A stretch of 10,043 nucleotides of DNA from Crocinitomicaceae bacterium (GCA_030830385.1 JAURNA010000333.1:1-10043); one strand, 5' to 3'. Positions 1 to 7,044 are shown, counted from the stretch's first letter. A program made the numbers and translations. The notes: generated by a model not told the origin, from the sequence alone.

Positions 1-1
1 C

Positions 2-1684
2 CTCGGAGATCCCATTGACGACTTCGGAGGTGGAGGCCCTGGTGAAGGATGGGAGTATTGCTTCAGCTCCGTGTTCAATACGTGGGGTGACTATCCAACC
101 GAATTAGCGGCGGGCAACACCATTCCGGCTCCGAATTTCGGAGGAGGCAATCCTTCCATGAATCCAAATGGGGTTTACTTGCCGGAAGATGATTTTGCGA
201 CGTTCGCTGGGTGCCCGTTGAACGGACCGTGGACGATCATAGTGCAGGATAACATTGGAATAGACGACGGTTATATCTTCGAGTGGGGTTTGTTCTTCGA
301 TCCGTCTTTCTTCCCTGACGTATCTCCTTATCAAAACTATGTTGTATCCGGAGAATGGTTGAATGACCCAACGATCATTTCCGGACAGAACGATACCTTG
401 ATCATCGTTCAGCCGGGTGCTCCGGGCGATTACCAGTACACGCTCGCAATCACTGACGATTTCGGATGTGATTACGATACAACGGTCATGCTAAACGTAT
501 TGCCACGAGCAGCTATTTTCGACGACACACTTGCGTGTAATTTAGGAATGCAGGTTTCAGGAACACAGGCGTATACAGGGGGAACATGGTACAGTCCTTC
601 GCCCGAGATTAGTTTCTCACCAAATACAACGACCCTGAATCCGGGTATCACGACAACCGATCCGGGCACCTACACCGTCGGCTTTATAGACGCCTCGTGT
701 CTCGATACGTTCTTCGTCGATATCACATTCCCCCAATTACCGACCATATTTAATGACACCTCGGTCTGTAGTCTGTCATATACCGTGACCGGAACAGATG
801 TCTATACAACAGGAGGAACATGGACTGAACCAAGCGGTGACCTTTCCTTCTCGGCATCTCCGACAGAAACGAACCCGACAATCACAGCGACGACTTCAGG
901 GGTATATACGGTGACGTTTACCGATAATGTCTGTAACAACACAGATGTAGCGGATATTGAATTCATCGCATCGCCGACAATCTTTAGCGACACTTTCGCT
1001 TGCCAGTCGACGTTTGATATTACAGGAACGCAGTCCTACAACGAAGGAATCTGGACAGCATCTGATACAGCGATTCACTTCACGGATGCATCCCTGCTGA
1101 ACCCAACAAGTTACACCTGGAGCCAAGGTTCGTTCACGTATACATTTACAGATACTGTTTGTGACGTTTCGGTAAGTTCGGTTGTGAACTTCATCCCGGA
1201 TCCATGGACAGAAATTCTGGATACGTTGATTTGTCCCGGAACGACTTACGATATCTATGCAAATGACAACGCAACGGTCGACGGATTTATTTGGAGTACC
1301 GGAGATCAAACGAATTTCATTACCGTCAGTGAGCCGGGAGTATACGTTGTAACTGCAACAAACATTTGCGGCAGTTACGTGGACTCAGCATTGATAGAAG
1401 TTCAGTTCTGTGATATTGAGGCGCCAAATATTATTTCCCTCTCTTCCGAAGTTGGCAACAATGTTTGGTTTGTTCAGCATCAAGGTCTTGTCGAGTTCGA
1501 ATGTACAATTACGAACCGGTGGGGCAACATCGTGTACGCGTTTACAGATCCAAACGAAGGTTGGCAAGGACAAACCATGTCCGGCCAATTGGTAGAAGAA
1601 GGAACATATTTTTATGTGATCAATGCCAAGATATTAGATGGACAGGAATTGCAGAAACATGGCTTTATTCAAGTAGTCCACTAG
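2..1684 (+). CDS. T9SS-secreted multidomain surface protein, 3' part (P-domain-like, Cys-repeat, PKD-like and CHU_C domains)
   Basis: The reading frame is open to the left edge, so the start lies outside the window; the GTG at 71 is internal, because the codons before it (2-70) continue the same Gly-rich protein. Modules in order: the end of a proprotein-convertase P-like domain (about 212-301; key run GPWTIIVQDNIGIDDGYIFEW), a PKD/Ig-like segment (about 320-505), three tandem repeats of about 77 residues (512-1204), another PKD-like segment with WSTGD and GVYVVTATNICG (1205-1414), and a gliding-motility-associated C-terminal domain (about 1415-1681; NRWGNIVY, GWQG, GTYFYVI, and a hydrophobic end IQVVH). 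CHU_C domains of this kind are known as type B sorting signals for the type IX secretion system, so the product is probably exported across the outer membrane and released or surface-attached. No catalytic domain is visible; one could lie upstream. An intrinsic terminator follows directly. The domain class is secure, the function is not. Confidence 0.9.
   Translation, partial: LGDPIDDFGGGGPGEGWEYCFSSVFNTWGDYPTELAAGNTIPAPNFGGGNPSMNPNGVYLPEDDFATFAGCPLNGPWTIIVQDNIGIDDGYIFEWGLFFDPSFFPDVSPYQNYVVSGEWLNDPTIISGQNDTLIIVQPGAPGDYQYTLAITDDFGCDYDTTVMLNVLPRAAIFDDTLACNLGMQVSGTQAYTGGTWYSPSPEISFSPNTTTLNPGITTTDPGTYTVGFIDASCLDTFFVDITFPQLPTIFNDTSVCSLSYTVTGTDVYTTGGTWTEPSGDLSFSASPTETNPTITATTSGVYTVTFTDNVCNNTDVADIEFIASPTIFSDTFACQSTFDITGTQSYNEGIWTASDTAIHFTDASLLNPTSYTWSQGSFTYTFTDTVCDVSVSSVVNFIPDPWTEILDTLICPGTTYDIYANDNATVDGFIWSTGDQTNFITVSEPGVYVVTATNICGSYVDSALIEVQFCDIEAPNIISLSSEVGNNVWFVQHQGLVEFECTITNRWGNIVYAFTDPNEGWQGQTMSGQLVEEGTYFYVINAKILDGQELQKHGFIQVVH
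512..1204 (+). repeat. Three tandem protein repeats of about 77 residues within the secreted protein
   Basis: Units run at about 512-742, 743-976 and 977-1204. Each opens with a xIFxDTxxC motif (AIFDDTLAC, TIFNDTSVC, TIFSDTFAC), continues with a TGTxxY block and a G-T/I-W turn, and closes with a YT(V/F)xFxD strand followed by a second Cys. The stretch after 1205 begins with a decayed copy of the opening motif (EILDTLIC). The two Cys per unit could pair in the periplasm or outside the cell. The repeats are similar in protein but clearly diverged in DNA, so they are old duplications. Confidence 0.85.
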
Positions 1685-1699
1685 AAGAAAAAACAGACG

Positions 1700-1732
1700 A
1701 AAAGAGGAGCTCTGCAGAACTCCTCTTTTTTT
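1700..1732 (+). terminator. Intrinsic terminator of the secreted-protein gene
   Basis: Starting 15 bases after the stop codon, AAAGAGGAG (1701-1709) pairs with CTCCTCTTT (1720-1728) around a ten-base loop and runs into a seven-base T tract (1726-1732). The A run at the base of the stem makes a reverse-direction role possible, but the only visible gene it would serve is the plus-strand one. Confidence 0.9.
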
Positions 1733-1738
1733 GTACGA

Positions 1739-1782
1739 TTGAGTTTACTATTTTTAATGAATAACACTATTGTTGTACTTTG
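1739..1782 (+). promoter_or_regulatory. Candidate promoter of the GAPDH gene
   Basis: The 65 bases between terminator and GAPDH start are A/T-rich. TACTTTG (1776-1782) resembles the Bacteroidota -7 element (TAnnTTTG) with one base fewer, ending 15 bases before the ATG. No convincing TTTG -33 element lies at the expected distance; TTG at 1739-1741 is too far upstream. A hyphenated palindrome overlaps the -7 candidate (see separate entry). This is a guess based on position and partial consensus. Confidence 0.35.
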
Positions 1783-1787
1783 TACAA
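1773..1787. promoter_or_regulatory. Hyphenated palindrome TTGTAC-TTT-GTACAA
   Basis: Two six-base arms with a three-base spacer sit 10 bases upstream of the GAPDH start and cover the candidate -7 element. A further TTGTAC copy lies at 1731-1736, exactly 42 bases upstream, about four helical turns. The arrangement would suit a dimeric repressor, but no regulator is identified and short palindromes occur by chance. Confidence 0.3.
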
Positions 1788-1797
1788 AAAGTAGGGC

Positions 1798-2787
1798 ATG
1801 AAGAAGATAGGCGTTAATGGATTTGGAAGAATAGGAAGATACTCAACTCGAGTAGCTCTGATGAGGGATGACGTGGAAGTTGCTTTGGTGAATGATATCA
1901 CGAGTGCCGAGACGTTGGCTCACTTGTTTAAGTACGACAGTGTTCATCGTCAGCTTCCGCTTGAGTTTCGTGTAGACGGGAACGATCTGGTTTTTGAAAA
2001 TGGTAAGCGTATTTCTATCGTATCGCATCATGATCCTGCTGACATTCCATGGTCAGATTATGGTGTGGAGTACGTACTGGAATCCACCGGAATTTTCCGA
2101 ACGGAAGCATCGGCTTCCGCCCATTTAAAAGGCGGAGCGAAGAAGGTCGTAATTTCCGCACCGGCAAAAGGTGGCAACGTAAAAACGATTGTTTTGGGTC
2201 TGAATGATGAACTTTTGGATCCATCTGACGTCGTGTTGTCCAATGCTTCCTGTACAACGAATTCAGCTGCACCCCTTCTGAGTGTAATGTGTGAAATGTG
2301 TACGATTGAGAATGTTTTTTTGACAACAATTCACAGTTATACTTCTGACCAGCGCTTGCACGATGCGCCGCACATGGATCTTCGTCGGGCGCGAGCGGCC
2401 GCGGAATCAATTATTCCAACAACAACCGGTGCTGCTGATGCGCTTGTGAAAATTTTCCCCCACCTGAAAGGAAAGATAGGAGGAAGTGCCGTGAGGGTCC
2501 CGGTTGCTAACGGTTCATTGACCGATGTGACGTTGATAGTAGACAAAGCACCCGGCGAAGATGCAATCAAACAAGCCATGCTCGAAGCTTCTCAGGGAAG
2601 GCTGAAATCGATACTGGGATATACGAACGATCCCATTGTATCCGTTGACATCATAGGCAATTCTCACAGTAGCATTTTCGATGCGTCCCTGACACGTGTT
2701 CAGGGAAACATGATTAAAATCGTTGGGTGGTACGATAATGAGGCGGGTTACTCCAACCGTTTGGTTGATTTGATCATGAAATTATAA
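1798..2787 (+). CDS. gap: Type I glyceraldehyde-3-phosphate dehydrogenase
   Basis: At 329 residues it matches full-length phosphorylating GAPDH, which oxidises glyceraldehyde 3-phosphate to 1,3-bisphosphoglycerate in glycolysis, or the reverse in gluconeogenesis, in the cytoplasm. The N-terminal Rossmann motif is GVNGFGRIGR (5-14), followed by VND with Asp33, the residue usually tied to NAD preference. The catalytic block is SNASCTTN with nucleophile Cys152; His179 in TTIHSYTSDQ is the general base; Arg233 (VRVP) and the C-terminal WYDNEAGYSNR (311-321) are family landmarks. The ATG gives a start immediately before the Rossmann fold. Some positions differ from the commonest housekeeping form (DAPHMDLRRARA with Met for Lys; PVANGSLTD instead of PTPNVSVVD), so it may be one of several GAPDH paralogues. 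It stands alone, convergent with the gene ending at 2847. Confidence 0.96.
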   Translation: MKKIGVNGFGRIGRYSTRVALMRDDVEVALVNDITSAETLAHLFKYDSVHRQLPLEFRVDGNDLVFENGKRISIVSHHDPADIPWSDYGVEYVLESTGIFRTEASASAHLKGGAKKVVISAPAKGGNVKTIVLGLNDELLDPSDVVLSNASCTTNSAAPLLSVMCEMCTIENVFLTTIHSYTSDQRLHDAPHMDLRRARAAAESIIPTTTGAADALVKIFPHLKGKIGGSAVRVPVANGSLTDVTLIVDKAPGEDAIKQAMLEASQGRLKSILGYTNDPIVSVDIIGNSHSSIFDASLTRVQGNMIKIVGWYDNEAGYSNRLVDLIMKL

Positions 2788-2846
2788 GCAAGGATTGACA
2801 CGAAAGTCTTCGGACTGTGCTTACGACAAGGAAGCATTCATTCCTG

Positions 2847-4223
2847 CTACTGCCGATACGTCACCCACGCAGACGGGGAAATGCCTTTCATTTGAGAAAG
2901 TGCTGCATTCGCATCGACAGAGCTTTCGTACGACCCCATGGTTACGATGTGCGTTGCTCCGTTTGGCATTACCTTGCTGTCAAGTCCTTGAGATTTGAGC
3001 TTTTCAGCGTAACGATTCGCGTTATCAATGGATGAAAATGCACCCCCTACAATGTGATACGGGCCACCTGAAGAGGAGGAAACGATAGGCGTTGGGTCGG
3101 GTTCTTCTGCAATTGGATCTTTCTGAACCGGAGCCTCTTCAATCTGTTGATCTTCCTGACGATCTTCCGGTTCCTGATCGTCTGTTGCGGTAGAATCAGC
3201 ATAGGTTTCATCCGCATCTTCCAGACCAAGCGTTTCACGCATCTCATTAATTTGTGAGTGTTTGTTTTCCTCTTCCACAACCACCTCATCGGCTAAGAAG
3301 GGAATCTGCTGTTTTATTTCATCATAAAAAATCCCCACTGCTGTTCCTCCGGCAACAAGAAGGACAATGAACACCATCAGGAACCAGAATCCCGCACTAC
3401 GCTTCTTTTTTTCTTTCTTCTTACTGGGTTCCTTCGCAGGCGTTTTCTTTTCGATTTCCGGAGCTTTGGCAACAACGGCTTTTTTCTCCAATGCAGGAGC
3501 AACTTCTTTTTTTGATGTTTCTTCAACGAATGGCTTCTCTTCCTCAGTTGGCTTTAGAACCTCCTTAGGCTTCTTTTCGGCTTCTACCTTCGGTACCGTG
3601 ACCGGTGGAATTTTTTCCGCTGCTTTTTTCTCTGTGGTGCTCTTATCAGCAACAGGCTTCTTTGTCGTTGTTTTTTTCGTGGGGGTCTTTTTGTCCACAG
3701 CCTTCTTTTCATCGGCTGTTTTTGGGGTAGTCGTTGTCTTTTTCGTGGTTGTTGATTTTTTGGCCGTTGTTTTTTTCTCCGCAGACTTTCTCTCTGTTGT
3801 TGCTTTGGCCGTTGTTTTTTTCTCAGCGGGTTCTTCCCCGGGTTTTTCCACCTTTGGCGAAACCCCACTCGGTTTTTCCTCGGCCTTGGGTTCTTTTACC
3901 GGAGTATGTGCAACGGATGGCGTAAATTCGATCTCTCCGTCTGCATCTTTGGAAAAGGTTCCCAACTGGAATACATCGAACGAGTCACCCTGATTGAGTT
4001 TTCCCAAGATTTCCCGGACATATTTTGCTACCTGATTTTTGGCTTCGGTTTCATCAATTCCATCAGTTTCGGCTATGAACCCGGAGAGTTTGCCATCGTC
4101 GTGTTTGAGGTATGGCATGAACATAAATTCACCTTTCTCCCGATTGGTAATGGTCAATGCTCCCAATCCGGGGATGATGACCGTGCTTGATTCCTTTAAA
4201 ATCTCAAAGATGTACTTATTCAT
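2847..4223 (-). CDS. HU-CCDC81 / transmembrane / SPOR domain protein
   Basis: The 458-residue protein begins with about 105 residues matching the bacterial CCDC81-type HU module (IFEILKESSTVIIPGLGALT, then EAKNQVAKYVREILGKLNQG and FDVFQLGTF). Next comes a Lys/Thr/Glu/Pro-rich stretch (about 110-275) resembling a histone H1 tail, a single membrane helix (about 278-300, preceded by a KKKEKKKR positive-inside cluster), a low-complexity acidic linker (about 313-380) and a C-terminal SPOR domain (about 387-455; YHIVGGAFSSIDNANRYAEK, THIVTMGSY). The charge pattern puts the HU part in the cytoplasm and SPOR in the periplasm. SPOR domains are known to bind glycan strands stripped of stem peptides at division sites; HU-family domains usually bind DNA. 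A role tethering nucleoid and septal wall is inferred. It is the last gene of the ribD operon, 36 nt after the hydrolase gene. Confidence 0.9.
   Translation of the reverse strand: MNKYIFEILKESSTVIIPGLGALTITNREKGEFMFMPYLKHDDGKLSGFIAETDGIDETEAKNQVAKYVREILGKLNQGDSFDVFQLGTFSKDADGEIEFTPSVAHTPVKEPKAEEKPSGVSPKVEKPGEEPAEKKTTAKATTERKSAEKKTTAKKSTTTKKTTTTPKTADEKKAVDKKTPTKKTTTKKPVADKSTTEKKAAEKIPPVTVPKVEAEKKPKEVLKPTEEEKPFVEETSKKEVAPALEKKAVVAKAPEIEKKTPAKEPSKKKEKKKRSAGFWFLMVFIVLLVAGGTAVGIFYDEIKQQIPFLADEVVVEEENKHSQINEMRETLGLEDADETYADSTATDDQEPEDRQEDQQIEEAPVQKDPIAEEPDPTPIVSSSSGGPYHIVGGAFSSIDNANRYAEKLKSQGLDSKVMPNGATHIVTMGSYESSVDANAALSQMKGISPSAWVTYRQ
3759..3824 (-). repeat. 21-bp direct repeat in the Lys/Thr-rich linker
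   Basis: Positions 3759-3779 and 3804-3824 are identical over 21 bases and 45 bases (15 codons) apart, so both copies encode EKKTTAK in the same frame. Recombination between them would remove or add 15 residues without breaking the frame. Each copy contains a run of seven A on the coding strand; other A/T-rich near-copies (for example around 3670) lie nearby. Confidence 0.85.
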
Positions 4224-4259
4224 GACGAAACGTTTAGGCTGCGAAAAATAAGGAAAAAA

Positions 4260-5114
4260 TCAGAAGAGTTCTGAAAAAGAGAACGTCTCCTTGAGTCGAA
4301 CGCCTTTTTCAGTCATTTGCAAAGTTGCACATTCATTCACGGGATCATGCTCGAGAAAAAGAACGAATTCTTCGTCAACAGCCCGGGTTAGAAATGTTCC
4401 TTTTTCTTCCAGTGTGATCAACGGACGAGTATCGTATCCCATTACATAAGGTAGTGGAATATGACCTGTACTCGGCAAAAGGTCGGCCATGAACACAATG
4501 GTTTTTCCCTTGTACCGAATGTGTGGAATCATCATGCTGTCGGTATGGCCATCTACGAACAACACGTCCATTTCAGGAAAGGCATTCGCCGTGAAGTCCC
4601 CGGTGCGCTCGACAAAGTTGAGTTGACCGCTTTCCCGGATCGGTAATATATTTTCTTTGAGGAATGAGGCTTTCTCCCGTAGATTGGGTTCCGTTGCCCA
4701 TTGCCAATGACGCTCAGTGCTCCAGTAGGTCGCATTTCTAAACTGAGGTTCGAAACCCGTTCGGTCCTTGTTCCACAAAATGGCTCCACCACAGTGATCA
4801 AAGTGAAGATGCGTAAGGAAAACATCCGTGATGTCGTCGGGTGAAAATCCGAGTAATTTCAGGTTTGGAATCAAGCTATTCGCATCACTCAGGTAATAGT
4901 GCGAAAAGAATTTCTCGCTTTGTTTATCACCAATTCCTGTATCAATCAGCATGAGACGGTCTCCGTCTTCAATGAGTAAACAGCGCATGGACCAATCACA
5001 CATGTTGTTGTCATCCGCCGGATTGGTTCGTTGCCACAGGGATTTGGGTACTACGCCAAACATCGCTCCTCCATCGAGCTTAAAATTTCCGGCACTTATG
5101 GGATAAATTTTCAT
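4260..5114 (-). CDS. Metallo-beta-lactamase-fold hydrolase (lactonase-like)
   Basis: The 284-residue protein carries the complete zinc-binding set of the MBL superfamily: THLHFDHCGG (His102, His104, Asp106, His107), DGHTDS (His190), MADL (Asp211) and a late LEHDP (His256). The N-terminal strand with LIDTGIGD is also typical. Length and motif order fit the branch that includes N-acyl-homoserine-lactone lactonases and related esterases, but superfamily members cleave many substrates and this one cannot be fixed from sequence. No signal peptide is visible, so it should be cytoplasmic. Its ATG overlaps the TGA of the EamA gene in an ATGA (5111-5114), which decides the start and implies translational coupling with the transporter. 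The HU/SPOR gene follows after 36 nt. Confidence 0.88.
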   Translation of the reverse strand: MKIYPISAGNFKLDGGAMFGVVPKSLWQRTNPADDNNMCDWSMRCLLIEDGDRLMLIDTGIGDKQSEKFFSHYYLSDANSLIPNLKLLGFSPDDITDVFLTHLHFDHCGGAILWNKDRTGFEPQFRNATYWSTERHWQWATEPNLREKASFLKENILPIRESGQLNFVERTGDFTANAFPEMDVLFVDGHTDSMMIPHIRYKGKTIVFMADLLPSTGHIPLPYVMGYDTRPLITLEEKGTFLTRAVDEEFVLFLEHDPVNECATLQMTEKGVRLKETFSFSELF

Positions 5115-5986
5115 GAATTGAGATTTGCATAATACAATAAGACAATAGCGAAAATAGCAGAAATAAATCCAATGGTCTTTGTGCGATGCATGGACTCACG
5201 AAAAGCGAGAAAACCCGTGAGTCCCGTCAACAAAACAACAGAAACGTTTGTGACAGCCAGCACTGTTGAATCGCTCCAACCCGTGGTTTCATACGAGCGT
5301 ATCAAGAGATAAATCGAGAAATAGTTTGGAATTCCCAACAGGACCCCGGCAATGATATTTTTCAGCTGTATTTTCTGTGTTTTTCGCACTAATCCGGGGA
5401 TTAAGATCAGAGATCCGATTGCGCCTGCACACCCGAACCCGAACGCTGAGAAAAGGGATGCATTGATGACTTGCAAGTGATAATTCTGAACATAATTCAA
5501 GGTGAAATCAAGTCCACCGCTTCCAAGAAACAGAATGCATAACATCCAAAGCGCAGATTTTCCTCTCGTCGATTTTTTATCCGGAACAGAAACGAGGTAA
5601 ACCCCGATGAAAGCCAGTGCAATTCCACTTAATTTCATCCAGCCTGTGGTTTCCTTGTATAGAAAAATCATAATCACAACAGAGACGGCCATGCTCATTT
5701 TCACAGCAACACTCGTGGATGCAACTCCGTTGCGCTGAGAACTTCTTCCCATGATGAAGAACAACGAGATGAACAAAATTCCGACTCCGCAGGCAAAATA
5801 CATCCATTGGTATTCCTGCAGAGCTTCCGAATTCCATTGATCTCCGTACAACCCAATGCCAATCCCGAACGCGGTGAGGTAGTTGAAGACAATTGCCTGG
5901 AAGGTATTTATGCCCAATCGATCGAAGAGCTTGAAAAAAACAAAAATGCTACTTGAGCACAATACGGACAACAGCAGTTCAGTCAT
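5111..5986 (-). CDS. EamA-family (DMT superfamily) membrane transporter
   Basis: The 291-residue protein is almost entirely hydrophobic, with roughly ten membrane helices in two halves and short loops, the layout of EamA drug/metabolite transporters. The first helix starts directly at the N terminus (ELLLSVLCSSSIFVFF); the second half contains a typical re-entry segment (LKNIIAGVLLGIPNYFSIYL) and ends with an IGFISAIFAIVLLYYA helix. EamA proteins move metabolites such as amino acids, nucleotides or vitamins across the inner membrane. The start overlaps the end of ribD by 8 nt and the end overlaps the hydrolase start by 4 nt, so it is embedded in the operon. Because DMT proteins of the RibN group are known to transport riboflavin, a flavin link is worth considering, but only context supports it. 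Confidence 0.88.
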   Translation of the reverse strand: MTELLLSVLCSSSIFVFFKLFDRLGINTFQAIVFNYLTAFGIGIGLYGDQWNSEALQEYQWMYFACGVGILFISLFFIMGRSSQRNGVASTSVAVKMSMAVSVVIMIFLYKETTGWMKLSGIALAFIGVYLVSVPDKKSTRGKSALWMLCILFLGSGGLDFTLNYVQNYHLQVINASLFSAFGFGCAGAIGSLILIPGLVRKTQKIQLKNIIAGVLLGIPNYFSIYLLIRSYETTGWSDSTVLAVTNVSVVLLTGLTGFLAFRESMHRTKTIGFISAIFAIVLLYYANLNS

Positions 5987-7013
5987 GATTTTCGTAGTAG
6001 GCTATTTGATCGGGTCCGCACGATTCCCGCCGAATGGCTTTGCGATTCAGGCTCGGCGCCGAAGTGCCACTTTCCCACTCCTGCTGACCGGTGATTACCC
6101 GTGCTTCGTCCCAGATACCAGCAGCTAGAAAAGACGAAAGTGTACGGGCTCCGCCCTCAACCAGCACAGATTGAATATCGAGTTCGTAAAGCTGTTCCAG
6201 AATACGTTCAATGCTCATTTCGGAAAGCAGAACATCTTCGTTGCTGCCTTCTTTGAAGCTTTTTCGGGTATTGAAACGGAATGTGTGGGCTGAGTCGTCG
6301 AATACAGAATGATTGTAGTTTAATTCCGCAGTTGTATCCAGGATGATTCGAGTCGGATTTTTTCCCTCAACTACCCGTACAGTCAACGAAGGGTCATCGG
6401 CCAAAATCGTGTTTTTCCCTACCAGAATCGCTTGTTCCTCCGATCGCCATTTGTGCACCATTTTCTGGGTTTCTTTACCACTGATCCACGTTACTTCTCC
6501 TTCTGCTCCATCCGATTTGTCGAGCAGTCCATTTCGCGTTTGGGCCCATTTCAGCACAACATAGGGACGTTTCTTTTCGTGGAAGGTGAAGAATCTTCGA
6601 TTCAGTGCCCGACATTCCTTTTCCAAGACTCCAACTGTAGTTTCAATCCCGGCGGCCTGTAATCGCTCGATGCCCTTCCCTGAAACCCGGGAAAACGAAT
6701 CGGTACAACCCATGACAACTCGTTTGAAACGCTTTTCAACCAAAAGGTCGGCACAGGGTGGTGTCTTTCCGTGGTGTGCACACGGTTCAAGAGATACATA
6801 AATCGTTGATTCGGGCAACAAACGAGCATCCTCGACTGCGTTTACCGCGTTCACCTCGGCATGCGCCTGTCCGAAAGCTTCATGGTAACCGCTGCCAATG
6901 ATTCGATCCTGATACACGATTACAGCCCCCACCATCGGATTTGGGGCTACGTAACCCATCCCTTTCTGCGAAAGTTCGAGGCATTTACGCATGTAATGCT
7001 CATCGTGCTGCAT
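5979..7013 (-). CDS. ribD: Bifunctional riboflavin biosynthesis protein RibD (deaminase/reductase)
   Basis: With the ATG at 7013 the protein has 344 residues. The N-terminal domain is the cytidine-deaminase-like pyrimidine deaminase: PNPMVGAVIV (24-33), HAE (51-53, zinc His and catalytic Glu), and EPCAHHGKTPPC with zinc ligands Cys78 and Cys87. The C-terminal reductase domain (about 148-344) shows RPYVVLKWAQTRNG, ILVGKNTILADDPSLTVR and VLVEGGARTL. RibD carries out two successive steps, deamination and NADPH-dependent side-chain reduction, in making riboflavin from GTP. A longer in-frame ORF reaches 7139, but its 42 extra residues do not look like RibD, and it would run into the divergent gene starting at 7081; MQHDEHYMRKCLELS fits the usual start. 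It is first of four co-oriented genes. No FMN riboswitch fits in the 67 bases upstream. Confidence 0.95.
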   Translation of the reverse strand: MQHDEHYMRKCLELSQKGMGYVAPNPMVGAVIVYQDRIIGSGYHEAFGQAHAEVNAVNAVEDARLLPESTIYVSLEPCAHHGKTPPCADLLVEKRFKRVVMGCTDSFSRVSGKGIERLQAAGIETTVGVLEKECRALNRRFFTFHEKKRPYVVLKWAQTRNGLLDKSDGAEGEVTWISGKETQKMVHKWRSEEQAILVGKNTILADDPSLTVRVVEGKNPTRIILDTTAELNYNHSVFDDSAHTFRFNTRKSFKEGSNEDVLLSEMSIERILEQLYELDIQSVLVEGGARTLSSFLAAGIWDEARVITGQQEWESGTSAPSLNRKAIRRESCGPDQIAYYENHD

Positions 7014-7032
7014 GAAACGAAGATAGACTTTT

Positions 7033-7044
7033 GCAACCCGTTGC
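7033..7044. promoter_or_regulatory. Palindrome GCAAC-CC-GTTGC in the divergent spacer
   Basis: A perfect five-base inverted repeat with a two-base spacer lies in the 67-bp region between the divergent ribD and AtoE-type genes (7014-7080). It is well placed to act as an operator for either direction, but it is short and no regulator is encoded nearby. Confidence 0.25.

Noticed and set aside
71..73. GTG as start codon of the secreted protein
   Set aside because: The frame is open and protein-like from base 2, and the GTG falls inside the P-domain-like region.
896..1309. A 137-codon minus-strand frame opposite the secreted-protein repeats
   Set aside because: No recognisable protein features, and it lies wholly antisense to a well-supported coding region.
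2015..2410. A 131-codon minus-strand frame inside the GAPDH gene
   Set aside because: It is a shadow of a highly conserved gene and shows no family motif.
2799..2819. Hairpin AGTC-TTCG-GACT with flanking CAC/GTG between the convergent gap and HU/SPOR genes
   Set aside because: The stem is only four pairs plus three beyond a bulge, and neither side has a T tract, so it is not convincing as a terminator.
3669..3824. Programmed -1 ribosomal frameshift at AAAAAAC on the minus strand
   Set aside because: The A7C runs are read as AAA AAA ACA, which is not the A AAA AAC phase needed for a standard slippery heptamer, and no downstream structure or useful alternative frame was seen.
3367..3993. A 208-codon open frame on the plus strand, rich in Phe and Val
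   Set aside because: It is the antisense image of the Lys/Thr/Glu-rich linker of the HU/SPOR gene; AAA/ACA-type codons read backwards give Phe and Val codons without stops.
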